From: Tepidamorphaceae bacterium
GTDB taxonomy: Bacteria; Pseudomonadota; Alphaproteobacteria; Rhizobiales; Tepidamorphaceae
DNA length: 64,000 nucleotides
Assembly (NCBI GenBank): GCA_028279445.1
Contig: JANQNT010000023.1
Span: 1-64,000, forward strand
Reading direction: 5' to 3'
The position numbers were made by a program, and so were the translations under genes. The notes under the pieces were generated by a model. It was not told the origin of the DNA and did no database searches. It was given only the letters and a program-made list of their open reading frames with translations. Below, one piece after another: positions 1 through 9,065 of the stretch (the first letter of the stretch is position 1; each line of letters begins with the position of its first letter).

Positions 1-1
1 G

Positions 2-1726
2 GCCACCGTGATCGCGCCGACCGGCACGATCGGGCTGGTGATGGATTGCGACACCACCGGCATCGAGCCGGACTTCGCGCTGGTGAAGTTCAAGAAGCTG
101 GCCGGCGGCGGCTACTTCAAGATCATCAACCGCGCCGTGCCGGAGGCGCTGCGGGTGCTCGGCTATTCCCAGGAGCATATCGACGAGATCGTCACCTACG
201 CGGTGGGACGCGGCACGCTGGCCGGTGCGCCCGGCGTCAATCACGAGACGCTGATCGAAAAGGGCTTCGGGCCCGATCAGATTGAAGCGGTGGAGAAGGG
301 CCTGGCCACGGCCTTCGACATCAAGTTCGCGTTCAACAAGTGGACGCTTGGCGAGGAGTTCATCATCTCGACCCTCGGGGTCGCGGCGGACCGCCTGGAC
401 GACCCCCAGTTCGACCTTCTGGCCGAACTGGGGTTCGGACGGGTCGAGGTCGAGGAGGCGAACACCTATTGCTGCGGGGCGATGACACTGGAAGGCGCGC
501 CGCACATGCAGCCGGAGCACCTGAGCGTCTTCGACTGCGCCAACCCGTGCGGGCGCATCGGCAAGCGCTTCCTGTCGGTGGACAGCCACATCCGCATGAT
601 GGCGGCGGCGCAACCGTTCATCTCAGGCGCCATCTCCAAGACCATCAACATGCCCAACGACGCCACGGTCGACGACTGCAAGCAGTCCTACATGCTGTCC
701 TGGCGGTTGGCGCTGAAGGCCAATGCGCTCTACCGCGACGGCTCCAAGCTGTCGCAGCCGTTGAATGCCCAACTGCTGGCCGATGAGGACGACGAGGACA
801 CAGACGACGCAGTCGAGGAACTGGTTGCCGCCAACGTGCCGCAGCGTGCCGCGGCGGTGGCAGAGCGCATGACCGAAAAGGTCATTGAGCAGATCGTGCG
901 TGAGCGCGAGAAGCTCCCCGGCCGGCGCAAGGGGTATACCCAGAAGGCGATGGTGGGTGGCCATAAGGTCTATCTGCGCACCGGCGAATATGAAGACGGA
1001 CGTCTGGGCGAGATCTTCATCGACATGCACAAGGAAGGTGCGGCCTTCCGCGCCATGATGAACAACTTCGCCATCGGCATCTCGCTTGGCCTGCAATACG
1101 GCGTGCCGCTGGAAGAGTACGTGGAGGCCTTCACCTTCACCCGCTTCGAACCGGCCGGCATGGTGCAGGGCAACGACACCATCAAGAACGCCACCTCGAT
1201 CCTCGACTACATCTTCCGCGAGTTGGCGGTGTCGTATATCGGCCGGCACGATCTGGCCCATGTGAAGCCGGACGATCTGTCGTCAACGTCGATCGGCGAT
1301 GGCGAGGAAACGCCCGAGCCGCCCGCGTCGCCTGGCCGCTACGTCTCGACCGGACTTGTGCGCGGCAAGCCGTCGGAAAAGCTGACCGTCGTGCACGGCG
1401 GCGTGGCCAAGGCGGTGCAGCCCGGTGACGGTGGTGGCCCGGTCGGCGCGCTGCAGGCGCGCGCCCAGGCGCTGGCGACCATGAGCGAGCCGCGCGCGGC
1501 GATCAGCGTCGAAACCGCAAGCGTGGCGGTCGAGACCGTGACCGTTGAAACGGCGGTCGTCGAAACGATCGCGGAGCCGGTTGTCGATGCGGCGCAGCGC
1601 GCCGCCGAAGCGCGCATGAAGGGCTACGAGGGCGAAGCCTGCTCGGAATGCGGCAACTTCACCATGGTGCGGAATGGGACGTGTCTGAAGTGCGACACGT
1701 GTGGGTCGACTTCCGGCTGTTCCTGA
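2..1726 (+). CDS. nrdJ: Vitamin B12-dependent ribonucleotide reductase (3' part, cut by window start)
   Basis: Class II ribonucleotide reductase, which reduces ribonucleotides to deoxyribonucleotides using adenosylcobalamin. The reading frame is open from base 2, so the real start lies upstream; the GTG at 8 is internal. About 574 codons are visible. The family-typical stretch [20 protein letters not shown] is at the left edge, and the end is a cysteine-rich zinc ribbon (CSECGNFTM, then CLKCDTCG and a terminal CS). Between the catalytic part and the ribbon there is a low-complexity Val/Glu/Thr/Ala linker (about 1500-1600). The gene is followed by a perfect hairpin. Identification is by motif recognition and is firm; the missing 5' half could not be checked. 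Confidence 0.95.
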   Translation, partial: ATVIAPTGTIGLVMDCDTTGIEPDFALVKFKKLAGGGYFKIINRAVPEALRVLGYSQEHIDEIVTYAVGRGTLAGAPGVNHETLIEKGFGPDQIEAVEKGLATAFDIKFAFNKWTLGEEFIISTLGVAADRLDDPQFDLLAELGFGRVEVEEANTYCCGAMTLEGAPHMQPEHLSVFDCANPCGRIGKRFLSVDSHIRMMAAAQPFISGAISKTINMPNDATVDDCKQSYMLSWRLALKANALYRDGSKLSQPLNAQLLADEDDEDTDDAVEELVAANVPQRAAAVAERMTEKVIEQIVREREKLPGRRKGYTQKAMVGGHKVYLRTGEYEDGRLGEIFIDMHKEGAAFRAMMNNFAIGISLGLQYGVPLEEYVEAFTFTRFEPAGMVQGNDTIKNATSILDYIFRELAVSYIGRHDLAHVKPDDLSSTSIGDGEETPEPPASPGRYVSTGLVRGKPSEKLTVVHGGVAKAVQPGDGGGPVGALQARAQALATMSEPRAAISVETASVAVETVTVETAVVETIAEPVVDAAQRAAEARMKGYEGEACSECGNFTMVRNGTCLKCDTCGSTSGCS

Positions 1727-1764
1727 GAGCGCACCCAATAAGCCTCCCAAGCACCTCTGCACCT

Positions 1765-1789
1765 CGCCGCGGCGTCTGACGCCGCGGCG
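1765..1789 (+). terminator. Perfect 12-bp GC hairpin after nrdJ
   Basis: A perfect inverted repeat, CGCCGCGGCGTC, one T, then GACGCCGCGGCG, lies 39 bases past the nrdJ stop. It is followed by ATTTGTTCG, which is only weakly T-rich. It may terminate nrdJ, be a processing stem, or belong to the repeat-rich junction next to it. Confidence 0.5.
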
Positions 1790-1821
1790 CATTTGTTCGT
1801 AACGGGCTTCGTAGAAAGACC

Positions 1822-1913
1822 GGCCTCGCCCTTCGAGACGTGGGCATTGCCGCTTCCCTGTCGCGCCTTCGGCGCTCCACGCCTCTTGGCCGGCAGCTCC
1901 TCGGGATGAGGCC
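1822..1913. repeat. Palindromic intergenic repeat, GGCCTC/GAGGCC type
   Basis: The ends GGCCTCGCCCTTCGAG and CTCCTCGGGATGAGGCC can pair (GGCCTC with GAGGCC), and the interior has GCGCCTTCGGCGC and TTGGCCGGC palindromes. A much shorter relative with the same ends is at 25154-25177. It resembles the extragenic palindromes common in Hyphomicrobiales genomes; the assignment is by eye. Confidence 0.55.
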
Positions 1914-1942
1914 TGAGATTGTTCGCTCGCGCCGCAGTGCCA

Positions 1943-2009
1943 CACTCCGCGTCACCCCGGACGGCACAACGTGCCTTGGCACGATGTGCCTGATCCGGGG
2001 TCCAGGCTG
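1943..2009 (+). repeat. REP-like repeat, ACCCCGGA family, copy A
   Basis: The outer stem CACCCCGGA pairs with TCCGGGGT. The interior has two successive small hairpins, GGCAC-AAC-GTGCC and GGCAC-GAT-GTGCC. It is flanked by CACTCCGCGT, which reappears in reverse complement beside copy B (2053-2113), so A and B form an inverted pair. Confidence 0.75.
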
Positions 2010-2052
2010 AATGTCCGCGGATACACCGACGGCAAATTGACCTCGGCAACCG

Positions 2053-2113
2053 CCCCATGAACCCCGGATCACGGTCCTGACGGACCTGTCCGGGGTGACG
2101 CGGAGAGTGTGGG
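2053..2113 (-). repeat. REP-like repeat, ACCCCGGA family, copy B
   Basis: Read on the minus strand it gives GTCACCCCGGAC, an inner hairpin GGTCC-GTCA-GGACC, then GATCCGGGGTT. It is nearly identical to the copy at 28586-28641 and inverted relative to copy A. It ends 22 bases from the maeB stop codon. Confidence 0.75.
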
Positions 2114-2135
2114 GATACGGCGCCAGCCTGCCGGA

Positions 2136-4421
2136 TCAGCCAGAGCGCTGCTGCGCCTCCACGGCGGCCAGTGCGGTCATGTTGACCACGCCGCGCGCTG
2201 TCACCGAAGGTGTGAGGATGTGCGCAGGCCGCGCCCCGCCCACCAGGATCGGGCCGACGGGCAGCGCGTCGGCGAGCATCTTGATCAGCTCATAGGCAAT
2301 GTTGGCCGCATCGAGGTTCGGCATGATCAGCATGTTGGCTTCGCCCTTGAGATGCGAGTGGGGGAAGATGCGCATGCGCAACTGTTCCGACAGCGCCGCG
2401 TCGCCATGCATCTCGCCCTCCACTTCCAGGTCGGGAGCCGCCTCGCGCAGGATCGCCAGGGCCTCGCGCATCTTGCGCGCGCTCCGGGTATCGGCGCTGC
2501 CGAAATTCGAGTGCGACAGCAGCGCGACCTTCGGCTCGATGCCGAACCGGCGCACATGCTGGGCGCTGAGCTTGGTCATCTCGGCGATCTCGTCGGCGGA
2601 CGGGTCGGGCGTGACGAAGGTGTCGGCCAGAAAATACGCGCCCTTGGACATGATCAGCAGGCTCATGGCGGAGAAGTCGCGCACGCCGGGCGCCAGCCCG
2701 ATGACCTCGCGGACGGTCCGCAGATGGCGGGTAAAACGCCCGTCGAGCCCGCACAGCATGGCGTCCGCGTCGCCGCGCTCCAGCGCGACGGCGGCGATCA
2801 CCGTGGCATTGGTGCGCACGATGGTGCGCGCCGCATCGGGCGAGATGCCGCGCCGGCAGGTGCGTTCCAGGTAGGTGTCGACATAGTCGCGATAGCGCGG
2901 GTCGTCCTCCGGGTTGATCAGGTCAAAGTCCTCGCCGGCACGCACGGCAAGCCCGAAGCGCTCGATGCGGTCAGCCACCACTTGTGGGCGCCCGACCAGG
3001 ATCGGCCGCGCCAGCCCCTCCTCGACGGCCACCTGGGCGGCACGCAGCACGCGTTCGTCCTCGCCGTCGGCGTAGATCACCCGCTGGACGTCCGCCTTGG
3101 CCGCCGAGAAGACCGGTTTCATGATGAAGCCGGAACGGAACACGAAGCGGTTCAGGCGTTCGTTGTAGGCGTCGAAATCGTCGATCGGGCGGGCCGCAAC
3201 GCCCGACTCCATCGCCGCGCGCGCCACCGCCGGCGCGATGCGCAGGATGAGCCGCGGATCGAAGGCGTTGGGAATGAGGAATTCCGGCCCGAAGCGCCCC
3301 GCCTCCCCCTCGAAGGCGCGGGCGACAACGTCGGATGTCGCTTCCTGCGCCAGGTCGGCGATGGCCCGCACGGCGGCGCGCTTCATCTCCTCGTTGATCG
3401 TCGTCGCACCCACATCCAGCGCGCCGCGGAAGATGAACGGGAAGCACAGCACGTTGTTGACCTGATTGGGAAAGTCGCTGCGGCCGGTGCAGATCATGGC
3501 GTCCGCGCGGACCTTGCGCGCCTCGTCCGGCATGATCTCGGGCACCGGATTGGCAAGCGCCAGGATCAGCGGCTTGTCGGCCATCTTGTTGAGATGGTCA
3601 GCCGTCAGGATGCCGCCGACCGACAGGCCGAGAAACACGTCGGCGCCATCGATGACCTCGGCCAGGGCGCGCTTGTCGGTGTCCTGCGCGTAGACCGCCT
3701 TCCACTGGTCCATCTGGGCGGTGCGACCCTCGTAGACGACGCCCTCGATATCGGTGACCCAGATGTTCTCCCGTGTCGCGCCCAACGAGACGAGTTGGTT
3801 GAGGCAGGCAAGCGCCGCCGCGCCCGCGCCGGATGTGACGATCTTGGCTTTGGCAATATCCTTGCCGGCGAGTCTGAGACCGTTGATGACGGCGGCCGCG
3901 ACGATGATCGCGGTGCCGTGCTGGTCGTCGTGGAAGACGGGAATCGACATCTTCTCGCGCAGGCGCTGCTCCACCTCGAAGCACTCCGGCGCCTTGATGT
4001 CTTCCAGATTGATGCCGCCGAAGGTCGGCTCCAGCGCCGAGACGACCTCGACCATGCGATCGACGTCGAGGGCGTCGATCTCGATGTCGAAGACGTCGAT
4101 GCCGGCGAACTTCTTGAACAGCACCGCCTTGCCTTCCATCACCGGCTTGGAGGCAAGCGGACCGATGGCGCCGAGGCCGAGCACGGCGGTGCCGTTGGAG
4201 ACGACGGCGACGAGATTGCCCCGGGTGGTCAGTTCGGCGGCGAGCCCCGGATCTTCCGCGATGGCCTCGCAGGCGGTGGCGACGCCCGGCGAATAGGCCA
4301 GCGCCAGGTCGCGCTGGTTGCCGAGCGGCTTGGTGGCGCGGATTTCCAGCTTCCCCGGCTTTGGCTCGCGATGATAGACGAGCGCGCCGGTGCGCAGGTC
4401 ATCCGAAATCGAACTGGACAT
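2136..4421 (-). CDS. maeB: NADP-dependent malic enzyme with C-terminal phosphotransacetylase-like domain
   Basis: Oxidative decarboxylation of malate to pyruvate with production of NADPH, linking the TCA cycle to pyruvate and lipid synthesis in the cytoplasm. The protein has 761 residues, the usual length of the fused MaeB type. Roughly residues 20-420 are the malic enzyme part ([28 protein letters not shown], a DDQHGTAI metal-site motif, and [13 protein letters not shown] for the nucleotide fold). Residues from about 430 on are a phosphate acetyltransferase-like regulatory domain ([23 protein letters not shown]). In characterised MaeB proteins that domain senses acetyl-CoA and is not itself active. 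It stands alone on the minus strand, convergent with nrdJ. Confidence 0.95.
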   Translation of the reverse strand: MSSSISDDLRTGALVYHREPKPGKLEIRATKPLGNQRDLALAYSPGVATACEAIAEDPGLAAELTTRGNLVAVVSNGTAVLGLGAIGPLASKPVMEGKAVLFKKFAGIDVFDIEIDALDVDRMVEVVSALEPTFGGINLEDIKAPECFEVEQRLREKMSIPVFHDDQHGTAIIVAAAVINGLRLAGKDIAKAKIVTSGAGAAALACLNQLVSLGATRENIWVTDIEGVVYEGRTAQMDQWKAVYAQDTDKRALAEVIDGADVFLGLSVGGILTADHLNKMADKPLILALANPVPEIMPDEARKVRADAMICTGRSDFPNQVNNVLCFPFIFRGALDVGATTINEEMKRAAVRAIADLAQEATSDVVARAFEGEAGRFGPEFLIPNAFDPRLILRIAPAVARAAMESGVAARPIDDFDAYNERLNRFVFRSGFIMKPVFSAAKADVQRVIYADGEDERVLRAAQVAVEEGLARPILVGRPQVVADRIERFGLAVRAGEDFDLINPEDDPRYRDYVDTYLERTCRRGISPDAARTIVRTNATVIAAVALERGDADAMLCGLDGRFTRHLRTVREVIGLAPGVRDFSAMSLLIMSKGAYFLADTFVTPDPSADEIAEMTKLSAQHVRRFGIEPKVALLSHSNFGSADTRSARKMREALAILREAAPDLEVEGEMHGDAALSEQLRMRIFPHSHLKGEANMLIMPNLDAANIAYELIKMLADALPVGPILVGGARPAHILTPSVTARGVVNMTALAAVEAQQRSG

Positions 4422-4525
4422 GAACTTCCCCCGAGCGGTTTTTCGCCCACGTTAGCCGCGCGGCCGTCAATTACCAATGCACCGGAGCGCGAAACTGCCG
4501 TGCATTCGATGACCGGGCGGCTGTT

Positions 4526-6307
4526 TCAGTCCTGCTCGGCGGGGATGATGCGGATATTGAGCTCGCGCAACTGCCGGGCGGACACTTCCGACGGCGCGCC
4601 CATCATCAGGTCCTCGGCACGCTGGTTCATCGGGAACAGCGTCACCTCGCGCAGGTTTTCCTCGCCCGCCAGCAGCATGACGATGCGGTCGATGCCGGGC
4701 GCGATGCCGCCGTGGGGCGGCGCGCCGTAGGTCAGCGCGTTGAGCATGCCGCCGAACTTCTCTTCCAGCACGGCGCGCTCGTAGCCGGCGATGGCGAAGG
4801 CCTTCTCCATGATCTCCGGGCGGTGGTTCCGGATCGCGCCGGAGGAGAGCTCCACGCCGTTGCAGACGATGTCGTACTGGTAGGCGAGCACCTCAAGAGG
4901 GTCCCTGCCCTCCAGCGCCTCAAGTCCGCCCTGGGGCATGGAGAAGGGATTGTGGGAGAAGTCGACGCGCTCTTCCTCCTCGTCCCACTCGAACATCGGG
5001 TAGTCGACGATCCAGCAGAAATCGAAGCGATCCGTATCGATCAGCTCCAGCTCCTCGCCGATGCGGGTGCGGGCAAGTCCGGCAAAGGCGGCGAATTTCT
5101 CCGGCCGGCCGGCGGCGAAGAAACAGGCGTCACCGACGGTCAGGCCCATCTGCTCGCGGATGGCTTGCGCGCGCTCCACGCCGATGTTCTTGGCGATGGG
5201 GCCGGCGCCGCCATCCTCGCCCTCGCGCCAGAAGATGTAGCCAAGGCCCGGCTGCCCCTCCCCTTGCGCCCAGGAATTCATCCGGTCGCAGAAAGCGCGG
5301 CTGCCGCCGCCGGGCGCGGGGATCGCCCAGACCTCGACCTTGGGATCGGCCTCGATCATGCCGGCGAAGACCTTGAAGCCGGAGCCGGCGAAATGCTCGG
5401 TCACCGGCTGCATCTCGATGGGATTACGCAGATCCGGCTTGTCGGAACCGTACTTGCGCATGGCCTCGGCGTACGGGATGCGCGGGAACACCTGCGTCAC
5501 CGGCTTGCCGTCGGCGAATTCCTCGAAGAGCTGCCGCAGCACCGGTTCGACGGCCTGGAACACGTCCTCCTGCTCGACGAAGCTCATCTCGATGTCGAGC
5601 TGGTAGAACTCGCCCGGTGAGCGGTCGGCGCGGGCGTCCTCGTCGCGGAAGCACGGCGCGATCTGGAAGTAACGGTCGAAGCCGGCGACCATGATGAGCT
5701 GCTTGAACTGCTGCGGCGCCTGGGGCAGCGCGTAGAACTTGCCCGGATGCAGCCGCGAGGGCACCAGAAAGTCGCGCGCGCCTTCCGGGCTGGACGCGGT
5801 CAGGATCGGTGTCTGGAACTCCTGGAAGCCCTGCCCGCGCATCAGTTCGCGGATGCGCGAGATGATCTCGCCGCGCAGCATGATGTTGCGATGCAGGCGT
5901 TCCCGCCGCAGGTCGAGGAAGCGGTAGGTCAGCCTGGTCTCTTCCGGATACTCCTGCTCGCCGAACACCGGCATCGGCAGTTCGGCGGCCGTCGACAGCA
6001 CCTCCAGTTCGTCGAGGAAGACTTCGACCGCGCCGGTCGGCAGGTTCGGGTTCACGGTGTCTTCCGACCGCGACACCACCTTGCCGTCGACACGGATGAC
6101 CCATTCGGCCCGCACCGCCTCGGCCGAGGCGAAAGCCGGCGAATCCGGGTCAGCGACCACTTGCGTGATGCCGTAGTGGTCGCGCAGGTCGATGAACAGC
6201 AGACCGCCGTGATCGCGCACGCGGTGGACCCAGCCGGACAGGCGGGCGCGCTCCCCGACGTTGGACGCGCGCAGGTCGGCGCAGGTATGGCTGCGGTAAC
6301 GGTGCAT
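4526..6307 (-). CDS. aspS: Aspartyl-tRNA synthetase
   Basis: Class II aminoacyl-tRNA synthetase charging tRNA(Asp), 593 residues from the chosen ATG. The N-terminal OB-fold ([13 protein letters not shown]) binds the anticodon. Class II motif 2 ([15 protein letters not shown]) and motif 3 ([13 protein letters not shown]) are intact, and the bacterial GAD insertion lies between them. The ATG at 6307 gives MHRYRSHTC, the usual beginning of alphaproteobacterial AspRS; the frame stays open upstream to 6355 without family similarity. Alphaproteobacterial enzymes often also charge tRNA(Asn) (non-discriminating), which cannot be decided from this sequence alone. Confidence 0.95.
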   Translation of the reverse strand: MHRYRSHTCADLRASNVGERARLSGWVHRVRDHGGLLFIDLRDHYGITQVVADPDSPAFASAEAVRAEWVIRVDGKVVSRSEDTVNPNLPTGAVEVFLDELEVLSTAAELPMPVFGEQEYPEETRLTYRFLDLRRERLHRNIMLRGEIISRIRELMRGQGFQEFQTPILTASSPEGARDFLVPSRLHPGKFYALPQAPQQFKQLIMVAGFDRYFQIAPCFRDEDARADRSPGEFYQLDIEMSFVEQEDVFQAVEPVLRQLFEEFADGKPVTQVFPRIPYAEAMRKYGSDKPDLRNPIEMQPVTEHFAGSGFKVFAGMIEADPKVEVWAIPAPGGGSRAFCDRMNSWAQGEGQPGLGYIFWREGEDGGAGPIAKNIGVERAQAIREQMGLTVGDACFFAAGRPEKFAAFAGLARTRIGEELELIDTDRFDFCWIVDYPMFEWDEEEERVDFSHNPFSMPQGGLEALEGRDPLEVLAYQYDIVCNGVELSSGAIRNHRPEIMEKAFAIAGYERAVLEEKFGGMLNALTYGAPPHGGIAPGIDRIVMLLAGEENLREVTLFPMNQRAEDLMMGAPSEVSARQLRELNIRIIPAEQD

Positions 6308-6419
6308 GGGAGACATCCGGAAAAGCGACTTGTGAATCCGCGCGGACAAGCACAAAGATCGCGAGGCTTGTCAAGGCAAGCGCCGCGGCGCATACGTCGG
6401 ACAGACGATTGAGACCATC

Positions 6420-7646
6420 ATGACCGGACTGCGCCCGCTGATTCCCCTGCTCGCCGCCGCCGGCGTACTGCTCGCCGGCAACGGACTGCAAGGCACGGTG
6501 GTGGCGCTGCGTGCCGACGCGGAAGGCTTTTCCACCGTCTATATCGGCGCCATGGGCGCGGCCTACTACGTGGGTTTCCTGCTCGCCTGCGTCGCCGCCC
6601 CGAAGCTGTTGCAGGCCGTCGGGCATATCCGCGTCTTTGCGGCACTCGCCTCGCTGGCCGGCATCGGCACGCTGCTGCTGGTGCTGATCATCGACCCGAT
6701 TGCCTGGGGCGTCCTGCGCTTCATCATGGGTTTCTGCTTCTCCGGCCTGTTCACCACGGTGGAGAGCTGGCTGAACGCCAGCGCGCGGCCGGGCAGCCGG
6801 GCACGGCTTCTGTCGATCTACCGGATCATCGATCTGGGCGCGGTCACGGGCGCGCAGTACTTCATCCCCGTGTTCGGCATCGACGGCTACGCGATCTTTC
6901 TGGTCACGGCGATCCTGTTTTCCTTCTCGCTGGTGCCGGTCTCGCTCAGCGACCGTTCCCAACCGGAAGCGCCGGAGGGCTTCCAGTTCGACCTCAAGGC
7001 GATCTGGGCGCTGTCGCCGCTGGCCTGCATGAGTTGCCTCAGCATCGGCATGACGAACTCGGCGTTCCGCCTGATCTCGCCGCTCTACGCGCGCGATATC
7101 GGGCTGGACGAGGCCGGCGTCGCCACCTTCATCAGCGCCGGAATCGCCGGCGGCGTGCTGCTGCAATATCCGCTCGGCTGGCTGTCCGACCGCTTCAACC
7201 GCCGGTCGGCCATCGCCATCGCCACCGCCGGCGCCATCGGCGCCGGGCTGTTCCTGTCATTCATCGCCACGGGTGACGCCTGGCTCAACATGATCGGCAT
7301 CTTCGCCTTCGGCGCCTTCGCCCTGCCGATCTATTCGCTGTCGGCGGCGCACGCCAATGACCGCGCGGCGGACACGCAATACGTGCTGGTGTCGGCCGGC
7401 CTGACGTTTTTCTTCTCGATCGGCGCCATCGCCGGACCGATCACGGCTTCGCTGGTGATGGATCGTTACGGCGCCGGTGCGCTGTTCATTTTCACCAGCA
7501 CCATTCACGGCTCGCTGCTGCTCTATACGGGCCTGCGCGCCCTGCGCGGACCACGGATCGTCAAGGCGGGGCGTTTCGTCGGCTTGCTGCGCACCTCCCC
7601 CGTGCTATATCGGCTGGCGCGACGTGACTCGACGTCAGACAACTGA
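6420..7646 (+). CDS. Major facilitator superfamily transporter
   Basis: 408-residue inner membrane protein with about 12 hydrophobic segments spread along its length and a more polar central loop near residues 178-195 (SDRSQPEAPEGFQ). It shows MFS-type signatures: a glycine-rich first helix and, in the second half, GWLSDRFNRRSA, matching the loop 2-3 motif that MFS proteins repeat in each half. The substrate is unknown. The start is 112 bases from the divergent aspS start, and rnd begins 24 bases after its stop, so MFS and rnd may be cotranscribed. A drug or metabolite exporter is possible, but nothing in the sequence decides this. Confidence 0.85.
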   Translation: MTGLRPLIPLLAAAGVLLAGNGLQGTVVALRADAEGFSTVYIGAMGAAYYVGFLLACVAAPKLLQAVGHIRVFAALASLAGIGTLLLVLIIDPIAWGVLRFIMGFCFSGLFTTVESWLNASARPGSRARLLSIYRIIDLGAVTGAQYFIPVFGIDGYAIFLVTAILFSFSLVPVSLSDRSQPEAPEGFQFDLKAIWALSPLACMSCLSIGMTNSAFRLISPLYARDIGLDEAGVATFISAGIAGGVLLQYPLGWLSDRFNRRSAIAIATAGAIGAGLFLSFIATGDAWLNMIGIFAFGAFALPIYSLSAAHANDRAADTQYVLVSAGLTFFFSIGAIAGPITASLVMDRYGAGALFIFTSTIHGSLLLYTGLRALRGPRIVKAGRFVGLLRTSPVLYRLARRDSTSDN

Positions 7647-7670
7647 TCCGCCACCTCTTTCCCCTGCTCA

Positions 7671-8837
7671 ATGGACACGATCACAACAACAAAAGCGCTC
7701 AAGCGCGTCTGCAAGGACCTCGCCGAGCAACCCTTCGTCACCATCGACACCGAGTTTCTGCGTGACACGACCTACTGGCCGAGGCTCTGCCTGGTGCAGT
7801 TGGCCGGGCCGGACGCGGAACCGGTGCTGGTCGATCCGATGGTCGAGGACCTCGATCTCGATCCCCTGTTCAAGCTGATGGGCAACGAGCAGGTCATCAA
7901 GGTGTTCCACGCGGCGCGCCAGGACCTTGAGATCTTCTTCAACCTGAGCGGTACGATCCCGCATCCGGTATTCGACACGCAGGTCGCAGCAGCGGTGTGC
8001 GGCTTCGGCGAATCGATCAGCTACGACCAGCTCGTGCGCCGTGTCACCCGCGTCGACATCGACAAGTCGCACCGCTTCACCGACTGGAGCCGGCGCCCGC
8101 TGACCGACAAACAGTTGCGCTACGCCGCCGCCGACGTGACACACCTCGTCGCCATCTACGAGCACCTCAGGGAGCGTCTGGAAGAGAACGGGCGGGCGCA
8201 TTGGATCCAGGAGGAGATGGCGATCCTCACCTCGCCGCAGACCTATCGCAGCGATCCGGAACGGGCCTGGATGCGGCTCAAGCTGCGGGTGCGCAAGCCG
8301 CACGAGTTGGAGACGCTGAAGCGGCTGGCCGCCTGGCGGGAGACGGAAGCGCAGGAGCGCGACGTTCCGCGCGGGCGCATCGTCAAGGACGACGCGCTCT
8401 ACGAGCTCGCCTCCCAGATGCCCGACAACGAGCAGGCGCTGGCGCATGTGCGCGCCCTGCCGCGCGGCTTCGAGCGCTCCAGGAACGGCAAGTCGATCCT
8501 CAAGATCATCCACACCGTACGGGGGCTCGACGAAAAGTCGCTGCCCAAGGTGCCGCGCGGCGAGCGCCGGCCGCAGGCCCATCCGGCCGTCGTCGACATG
8601 CTCAAGGTGCTGCTCAAGCAGGTCAGCGAGGACGAAGGGGTCGCCGCGCGCATGGTGGCCACCGTCGACGAGGTGGAGGCGATCGCCGCCGACGATAATG
8701 CCGAGGTGCCGGCGCTTTCGGGCTGGCGGCGGGAAATCTACGGCGAGGTGGCGCTGCGCCTGAAGCACGGCCAGATCGCGCTCGCCGTCGACAAGAGCAA
8801 GCTGAAGCGCATCGAGCTGGGCAAATCGGTGAAATAG
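7671..8837 (+). CDS. rnd: Ribonuclease D
   Basis: 3'-5' exoribonuclease that trims tRNA precursors and other structured RNAs. 388 residues. The DEDD nuclease domain fills about residues 1-200: TIDTEFLRD supplies the first Asp/Glu pair, FHAARQDLEIFF the second motif, and RYAAADVTHL the third. An HRDC nucleic-acid-binding domain follows (about 210-290, RDVPRGRIVKDDALYELA). Length and domain order are standard. It converges with ppx across a 196-bp palindromic element that begins 21 bases after its stop. Confidence 0.93.
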   Translation: MDTITTTKALKRVCKDLAEQPFVTIDTEFLRDTTYWPRLCLVQLAGPDAEPVLVDPMVEDLDLDPLFKLMGNEQVIKVFHAARQDLEIFFNLSGTIPHPVFDTQVAAAVCGFGESISYDQLVRRVTRVDIDKSHRFTDWSRRPLTDKQLRYAAADVTHLVAIYEHLRERLEENGRAHWIQEEMAILTSPQTYRSDPERAWMRLKLRVRKPHELETLKRLAAWRETEAQERDVPRGRIVKDDALYELASQMPDNEQALAHVRALPRGFERSRNGKSILKIIHTVRGLDEKSLPKVPRGERRPQAHPAVVDMLKVLLKQVSEDEGVAARMVATVDEVEAIAADDNAEVPALSGWRREIYGEVALRLKHGQIALAVDKSKLKRIELGKSVK

Positions 8838-8858
8838 TTCGCGTTCCGCGCTTGGTTT

Positions 8859-9054
8859 ATTTCGCTCACGCCGAACTCACTGCGTTCGCCGGCTCCGCGA
8901 GGGCGCGCTCTTCGCGCGGGCGTCCGGTCGGACGCCTGTGCTCGTCCCTTGCACCGACTTAGTAAGTGGCACCCAGGCACGCGACCGCGTGCCCGGCCGG
9001 TCAGGCCGCCCTCGCGGAGGCGTCGAGCAAAGCGAGACTTGCCGTGAGCGAAAT
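8859..9054. repeat. 196-bp composite element of two inverted three-hairpin units
   Basis: The ends are inverted repeats: ATTTCGCTCACG at the left and its complement CGTGAGCGAAAT at the right, and the conserved block CTCCGCGAGGG recurs inverted (8893-8903 and 9009-9019). The left unit has hairpins CGAAC/GTTCG (8872-8888), CGCGC/GCGCG (8904-8918) and GGCGTCCG/CGGACGCC (8919-8936). The right unit, read on the minus strand, has a bulged GCAAG/CTTTGC stem, CGGCC/GGCCG (8994-9008) and GGCACGCG/CGCGTGCC (8976-8993). Related units lie at 31299-31457. It fills the junction between the 3' ends of rnd and ppx. No obvious target-site duplication was seen. Confidence 0.8.
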
Positions 9055-9065
9055 TAGACCGTTCC

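Larger units (their letters stand above)
1727..2135. other. 409-bp convergent intergenic region built of palindromic repeats
   Basis: This gap between the 3' ends of nrdJ and maeB holds no convincing gene. It contains, in order, the GC hairpin at 1765-1789, a long inverted repeat bounded by GGCCTC/GAGGCC (1822-1913), and two oppositely oriented copies of a repeat with an ACCCCGGA/TCCGGGGT stem (1943-2009 and 2053-2113). Short open frames crossing it lack family resemblance and a ribosome binding site. Confidence 0.7.

Noticed and set aside
2109..4730. Open frame of 873 codons on the plus strand opposite maeB and aspS
   Set aside because: It is antisense to maeB, which has complete domain motifs. 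Long antisense frames are expected in very GC-rich DNA, and the translation has only His/Arg/Asp/Gly-rich sequence with no family features.
8859..9054. The 196-bp element as an insertion-sequence remnant or a small gene
   Set aside because: No transposase fragment and no clear target duplication. Frames through it translate into repeat-type peptides (for example LREGGLTGRARG) that recur at 31400, as expected from the DNA repeat itself.
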